The position numbers and the translations under genes are program-made. A stretch of 64,000 nucleotides of DNA, from assembly GCF_041906005.1 (NCBI RefSeq), contig NZ_JAYRJY010000001.1, positions 496,001 through 560,000 on the forward strand, read 5' to 3'. This DNA is from Ferrovibrio sp041906005. Its GTDB lineage: Bacteria; Pseudomonadota; Alphaproteobacteria; Ferrovibrionales; Ferrovibrionaceae. A model generated the notes under the pieces. It searched no databases and was not told where the DNA came from. It worked only from the letters and a program-made list of their open reading frames with translations. Shown in pieces: positions 61,031 through 64,000 of the stretch. Each line of letters opens with the position of its first letter. Position 1 is the stretch's first letter.

Positions 61031-62019
61031 TCGGCGGCACTCTTCTGCGCGGCGGAGAAAAGCTGGGTGGCGCGTTTGATGGCGCGCCAGACATGAACGG
61101 TGAGCGGCTGGCCCGGCAGGGCGGCGACCGGATCGAGGTCGAGTCCGGCGGCCGCGCACCAGCCACGCAATTCCGCATCGGCAAAACCGAGCCGGCGATG
61201 GGCATGGCGGGCGCGCAGGTCTTCCAGGTCATGCGGGGCGAAATCGACGATCACCAGGCGGCCGCCGGGCTTCAGCACACGGGCGGCTTCCTGGATCGCC
61301 TTCAACGGTTCGTCGGCGAAATGCAGCACCTGATGGATCACGGCGGCATCGACCGAAGCCTTATCCAGCGGCAGGGCATACATATCGGCCTGGCGCACCT
61401 GACAATGGCGGATGCCGGCGCGCTCCAGATTGGACCGGGCGATGCTGAGCATGTCTCGGCTGAGATCCACGCCCAGACCGCGCTTGATATGGGGTGCCAG
61501 CACTTCCAGCAGGCGGCCGGTGCCGGTGCCGATATCGAGCAGATCATTGATCGGCGCACCGCCCAGCAGCCGCAGCACCGTGGCCTCGACCTGGGCCTCG
61601 TCGACGTGCAGCGAGCGGATCGCCGACCATTGCGCGGCATTGTCGCGGAAATACTGTTCGGCTGCTTCGGCACGGGCGCGCTTCACGGCGGCCAGACGCT
61701 CGGCGTCACGGGCAAGCGTGGGGTCCTGCGGCGGCAGCAACGAGCTCAGCGCGCGCACCAGCGGCGCTCCGGCCAGCCGCTCGCCCACGCGATAGAAAGC
61801 CCAGGTGCCTTCCGGCACGCGCTCAAGCAGGCCGGCCTCGCAGAGCAGTTTGAGGTGGCGCGAGACCCGCGGCTGGCTCTGGCCCAGAATCTGGGTCAAC
61901 TCTGAGACGGTCAGTTCCCCCTGGGCGCAGAGCGCCAGCAGCCGCAGGCGGGTCGGCTCGGCGGCCGCCCGCAGGGCGGCCATCAGGGTGTCTAGGGTCT
62001 GGGCAGGGTCGGTCTGCAT
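61027..62019 (-). CDS. sahR: ArsR-methyltransferase fusion regulator (SahR-like)
   Basis: A 330-aa two-domain protein. The N-terminal ArsR winged helix (LRAAAEPTRLRLLALCAQGE, LTVSELTQILGQSQPRVSRH) is followed by a SAM-binding Rossmann domain (DLLDIGTGTGRLLEVLAPHI, VIHQVLHFADEPLKAIQEAA) ending near 330. Such fusions match SahR, a known regulator that senses S-adenosylhomocysteine and controls the SAM cycle. It heads the metF-metH operon behind a 16-bp pseudo-palindrome close to the SahR consensus. The methyltransferase fold is probably a sensor rather than an enzyme. Identity as SahR is inferred from fusion, context and operator. Confidence 0.85.
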   Translation of the reverse strand: MQTDPAQTLDTLMAALRAAAEPTRLRLLALCAQGELTVSELTQILGQSQPRVSRHLKLLCEAGLLERVPEGTWAFYRVGERLAGAPLVRALSSLLPPQDPTLARDAERLAAVKRARAEAAEQYFRDNAAQWSAIRSLHVDEAQVEATVLRLLGGAPINDLLDIGTGTGRLLEVLAPHIKRGLGVDLSRDMLSIARSNLERAGIRHCQVRQADMYALPLDKASVDAAVIHQVLHFADEPLKAIQEAARVLKPGGRLVIVDFAPHDLEDLRARHAHRRLGFADAELRGWCAAAGLDLDPVAALPGQPLTVHVWRAIKRATQLFSAAQKSAAE

Positions 62020-62031
62020 GGCTCGAAAGAC

Positions 62032-62047
62032 ATAAACATATCTTTAT
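62032..62047. promoter_or_regulatory. SahR-type operator
   Basis: ATAAACATATCTTTAT differs at one base from the perfect palindrome ATAAAGATATCTTTAT, resembling the AAGATATCTT core reported for SahR sites. It is 13-28 bp upstream of the regulator ATG and lies between the -10 and the start codon. Confidence 0.65.
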
Positions 62048-62052
62048 CTATT

Positions 62053-62080
62053 TGTATAGGATGAAATGCGATGTGATCAA
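62053..62080 (-). promoter_or_regulatory. Candidate promoter of the methionine-cycle operon
   Basis: TTGATC (62075-62080), 16-bp spacer, TATACA (62053-62058) on the minus strand. Transcription would start at the operator edge, so a bound regulator would block it. Confidence 0.55.
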
Positions 62081-62216
62081 AAAAGGACATGGCCTTACAC
62101 TTGGCAACAAGCTATGTATTCAGCCGTTACCATAGCCATATCCCAAGCCGAAAAGCCATTTTCTTCCATGGCTTAGACACATCCCCCGCATAGCATCGAG
62201 TCTTCAGGCCATCTCC

Positions 62217-62861
62217 ATGTCCACCCTGCTTTCCCCAAAGCCTTTCTCCCGCCGGAATGTGCTGGCCATCTTTGCCAGCTTCGGCCTCGTCCTCGCCCTG
62301 ACGGCCCTGCCCGCCCCAGCCGCGCCGGCCGCCGTACCGGCGGACCAGTTCATCCGCGAGGTTGGCACCGAGACCCTGCAGGCGCTGGGCGACCGCTCGC
62401 TGACTGCGGAAAAGCGCGAGGCGCTGGTGCGCGATCTGCTCACCACCCATCTCGATCTCGAGGCGGTGGGTCGTTTCTGTCTCGGCCGCTACAGCCGGGG
62501 CCTGAACGACGCGCAGAAACAGGAATACGCCAAGCTGTTCGAGGATTATCTGGTCAAGGTCTATGCCCAGTTGCTGTCGCAGTATAACGGCGAGACCCTG
62601 GATGTGCGCGACAATGCGCGCGCGGTCGGCAACGAAACCATCGTCGATTCCCAGATCAACCGGCCGAACGGCCCGCCGATCCGTGTGGAATGGAAGACCC
62701 ACGAGAAAGACGGCAAGCCGTTGTTGACCGATGTGGTGGTTGAAGGCGTGTCGATGGCCTTCACCCAGCGCCAGCAGTTTGAATCGGTGATCCAGAATAA
62801 CGGCGGCAAGATCGATGCCCTGTTCGCCGCCATGAAAAAGCAGATCTCCGGCCGTCGCTAA
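62217..62861 (+). CDS. MlaC/Ttg2D/HpnM-family periplasmic lipid-binding protein
   Basis: A 214-aa exported protein of the MlaC (Tol_Tol_Ttg2) family, which carries phospholipids or hopanoids between membranes. The N-terminus has SRRNVLAIFASFGLVLALTA, with a twin-arginine-like SRR and a hydrophobic core, cleaved near PAPAAPA. The mature body has family signatures GRYSRGLNDAQKQEYAKLFE and VEGVSMAFTQRQQFESVIQN with YAQLLSQYNGETLDV. No mlaFED or hopanoid genes lie nearby in the window, so its partner transporter must be elsewhere. It is rightward and ends at a bidirectional terminator facing phoB. Confidence 0.85.
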   Translation: MSTLLSPKPFSRRNVLAIFASFGLVLALTALPAPAAPAAVPADQFIREVGTETLQALGDRSLTAEKREALVRDLLTTHLDLEAVGRFCLGRYSRGLNDAQKQEYAKLFEDYLVKVYAQLLSQYNGETLDVRDNARAVGNETIVDSQINRPNGPPIRVEWKTHEKDGKPLLTDVVVEGVSMAFTQRQQFESVIQNNGGKIDALFAAMKKQISGRR

Positions 62862-62874
62862 ACCGGCCGGACAC

Positions 62875-62904
62875 AAAAAAGCCCGGCTTTGGCCGGGCTT
62901 TTTT
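62875..62904. terminator. Bidirectional Rho-independent terminator
   Basis: GCCCGGC (62881-62887) and GCCGGGC (62892-62898) with A6 on the left and T6 on the right, so it works on both strands. It separates the MlaC-family gene from the convergent phoB. Confidence 0.9.
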
Positions 62905-62924
62905 ATTGGCTGCGTCGCCGCCGT

Positions 62925-63641
62925 TCAGGCCATCGCGGCCGCAGGCGTCAGCTCCAGGGCGTAGCCGGCCGACCGCACCGTGCGGATCACATCGGATTCG
63001 CCGCTGGCATTCAGCGCCTTGCGCAGGCGGCGGATATGAACGTCGACCGTGCGCTGTTCGACATAGATATCGCGGCCCCAGACCGCATCCAGCAGCTGGT
63101 CGCGCGACAGCACGCGGCCGGGATGTTCGAGGAAATACCGCAGCAAGCGGAATTCCGTGGGGCCGAGATGGATATCCCGGCCATTGCGGGTGACCTTGTG
63201 GGTGGCGATATCCATCACCAACCCGCCATAGGTGAGCACTTCCTCGGCCAGGGCCGGACGAATCCTGCGCAGCACGGCGCGAATGCGGGCCAACAGCTCG
63301 CTGGGTGAAAACGGCTTGGCGATGTAATCGTCGGCACCGGCATCCAGGCCGCGCACGCGGTCGGCTTCCTCGCCGCGCGCGGTCAGCATGATGATCGGCA
63401 CGTTGCGGGCATTGGGATCGCGACGCAACTGGCGACAGACCTCAAGGCCCGACAGACGCGGCAGCATCCAGTCGAGCAGGATCAGGTCCGGCATATGCTC
63501 GGCCACCTTCAGCAGCGCCTGCTCGCCGTCCATCGCCTCGTCGACGATGTAGTTTTCCTTCTCCAGATTGTAGCGCAACAGCGCCAGCAGCGCGGCTTCA
63601 TCCTCGATGACGAGAACGCGCGGCTTGATCGTCACGTTCAT
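62925..63641 (-). CDS. phoB: Phosphate regulon response regulator PhoB
   Basis: OmpR-type response regulator (238 aa). The receiver domain (1-125) has acidic E13-D14, phosphoacceptor D57 (LILLDWMLPR) and K109 (IAKPF). The winged-helix output (about 140-230) contains HLGPTEFRLLRYFLEHPGRV and IYVEQRTVDVHIRRLRKALN. It activates Pho genes during phosphate starvation. It follows phoU with a 4-bp overlap (ATGA), the normal end of a pst-phoU-phoB operon, so the name is secure. Confidence 0.96.
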   Translation of the reverse strand: MNVTIKPRVLVIEDEAALLALLRYNLEKENYIVDEAMDGEQALLKVAEHMPDLILLDWMLPRLSGLEVCRQLRRDPNARNVPIIMLTARGEEADRVRGLDAGADDYIAKPFSPSELLARIRAVLRRIRPALAEEVLTYGGLVMDIATHKVTRNGRDIHLGPTEFRLLRYFLEHPGRVLSRDQLLDAVWGRDIYVEQRTVDVHIRRLRKALNASGESDVIRTVRSAGYALELTPAAAMA

Positions 63642-64000
63642 CGCGTGCCTCCCGGCGCGTTGACCACCGCATAAGCGGTGTCGTCGCCCTTCGGCCGGTC
63701 TTCCTTGGGCAACTCACCGGTCACGGTATAGTGGATCAGTTCGGCGATATTGGTCGCGTGATCGCCGATGCGCTCGATATTCTTGGCGATAAACAGAAGA
63801 TGCGTGCATGGCGTGATGGAGCGCGGATCCTCCATCATGTAGGTCAGCAATTCACGGAACAGGCTGGTATACAGCTCGTCCACCTCTTCATCGCGCGCCC
63901 AGACCGCATCGGCCTTGGTGGCATCATCGGTGATATAGGCATCCAGCGTATCCTTGATCAGGGCCTGCACCAGGGCGGCCATGCGCGGAATGGCATGGAC
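63638..64000 (-). CDS. phoU: Phosphate signalling protein PhoU (5' end cut by window)
   Basis: C-terminal half of PhoU, the helical-bundle negative regulator that couples the Pst transporter to the PhoR/PhoB system. PhoU repeats carry the metal motif: FIAKNIERIGDHATNIAELI here is the second repeat signature. Coding continues to the window edge, so the N-terminal repeat lies beyond it. The tail GELPKEDRPKGDDTAYAVVN is longer than the E. coli one. Only about 120 residues are visible. Confidence 0.94.
   Translation of the reverse strand, partial: VHAIPRMAALVQALIKDTLDAYITDDATKADAVWARDEEVDELYTSLFRELLTYMMEDPRSITPCTHLLFIAKNIERIGDHATNIAELIHYTVTGELPKEDRPKGDDTAYAVVNAPGGTR

Overview
The window reads as a chromosomal segment of a high-GC alphaproteobacterium, most likely of the Rhodospirillales type. 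The evidence is the gene order (a complete dcw division and wall cluster running on through lpxC to bamD, recN and ligA), the split methionine synthase, the two DUF1127 proteins, and a MurE with the meso-diaminopimelate motif DNPR. These features give a Gram-negative envelope with LPS (LpxC), a BAM complex (BamD) and DAP-type peptidoglycan. I see no prophage, insertion sequence, CRISPR array, tRNA or rRNA. RNase P RNA is the one housekeeping RNA gene. Layout: 1-3.1 kb holds a truncated UvrD/PcrA helicase and PrmA. 3.1-4.5 kb holds two leftward DUF1127 genes with matching promoter sequences. 4.6-7.5 kb holds an aminopeptidase P and an RraA-like protein. 7.5-12.9 kb is a leftward bamD-recN-ligA-exonuclease block. 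An XRE regulator follows at 13.4 kb, convergent with lpxC. From 33.8 kb leftward to 13.85 kb runs mraZ-rsmH-ftsL-ftsI-murE-murF-mraY-murD-ftsW-murG-murC-murB-ddl-ftsQ-ftsA-ftsZ-lpxC, mostly joined by 1-4 bp stop/start overlaps. It is headed by an array of TGGG direct repeats at exact 10-bp spacing that overlaps the presumed mraZ promoter. 34.1-46.8 kb is mixed: a secreted six-cysteine protein, rnpB, an amidase, an EamA transporter, a winged-helix regulator next to a 5-oxoprolinase/hydantoinase fusion, an AlkD-like HEAT-repeat protein, a small P-loop kinase, an outer-membrane-like protein, and a TetR-AidB operon with a clear operator. 46.8-50.5 kb holds a lipid-kinase-like gene, exoD and two TerC-family genes. 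50.6-55.8 kb holds methyltransferases, an ArsR-CDF metal module, an SBF transporter and two overlapping SDR genes. 56-62 kb is a leftward methionine-cycle operon (SahR-like ArsR/methyltransferase fusion, metF, split metH, GNAT). 62.2-64 kb holds an MlaC-family protein, phoB and a truncated phoU. The strongest regulatory finds are four. First, two copies of a compact structured RNA each lie about 35 nt upstream of one of two adjacent TerC paralogues; both helices differ in sequence but keep pairing between the copies, and each copy lies just downstream of a similar promoter. It probably belongs to the terC candidate RNA class. Second, a 40-bp inverted repeat with perfect 17-bp arms covers the start codon of an arsR gene that seems to make a nearly leaderless mRNA. 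Third, a 30-bp perfect palindrome built from three GATATC cores lies between the 5-oxoprolinase and the AlkD-like gene. Fourth, a SahR-type pseudo-palindrome controls the methionine-cycle operon. All functions are inferred from reading the sequence; no database search was run.
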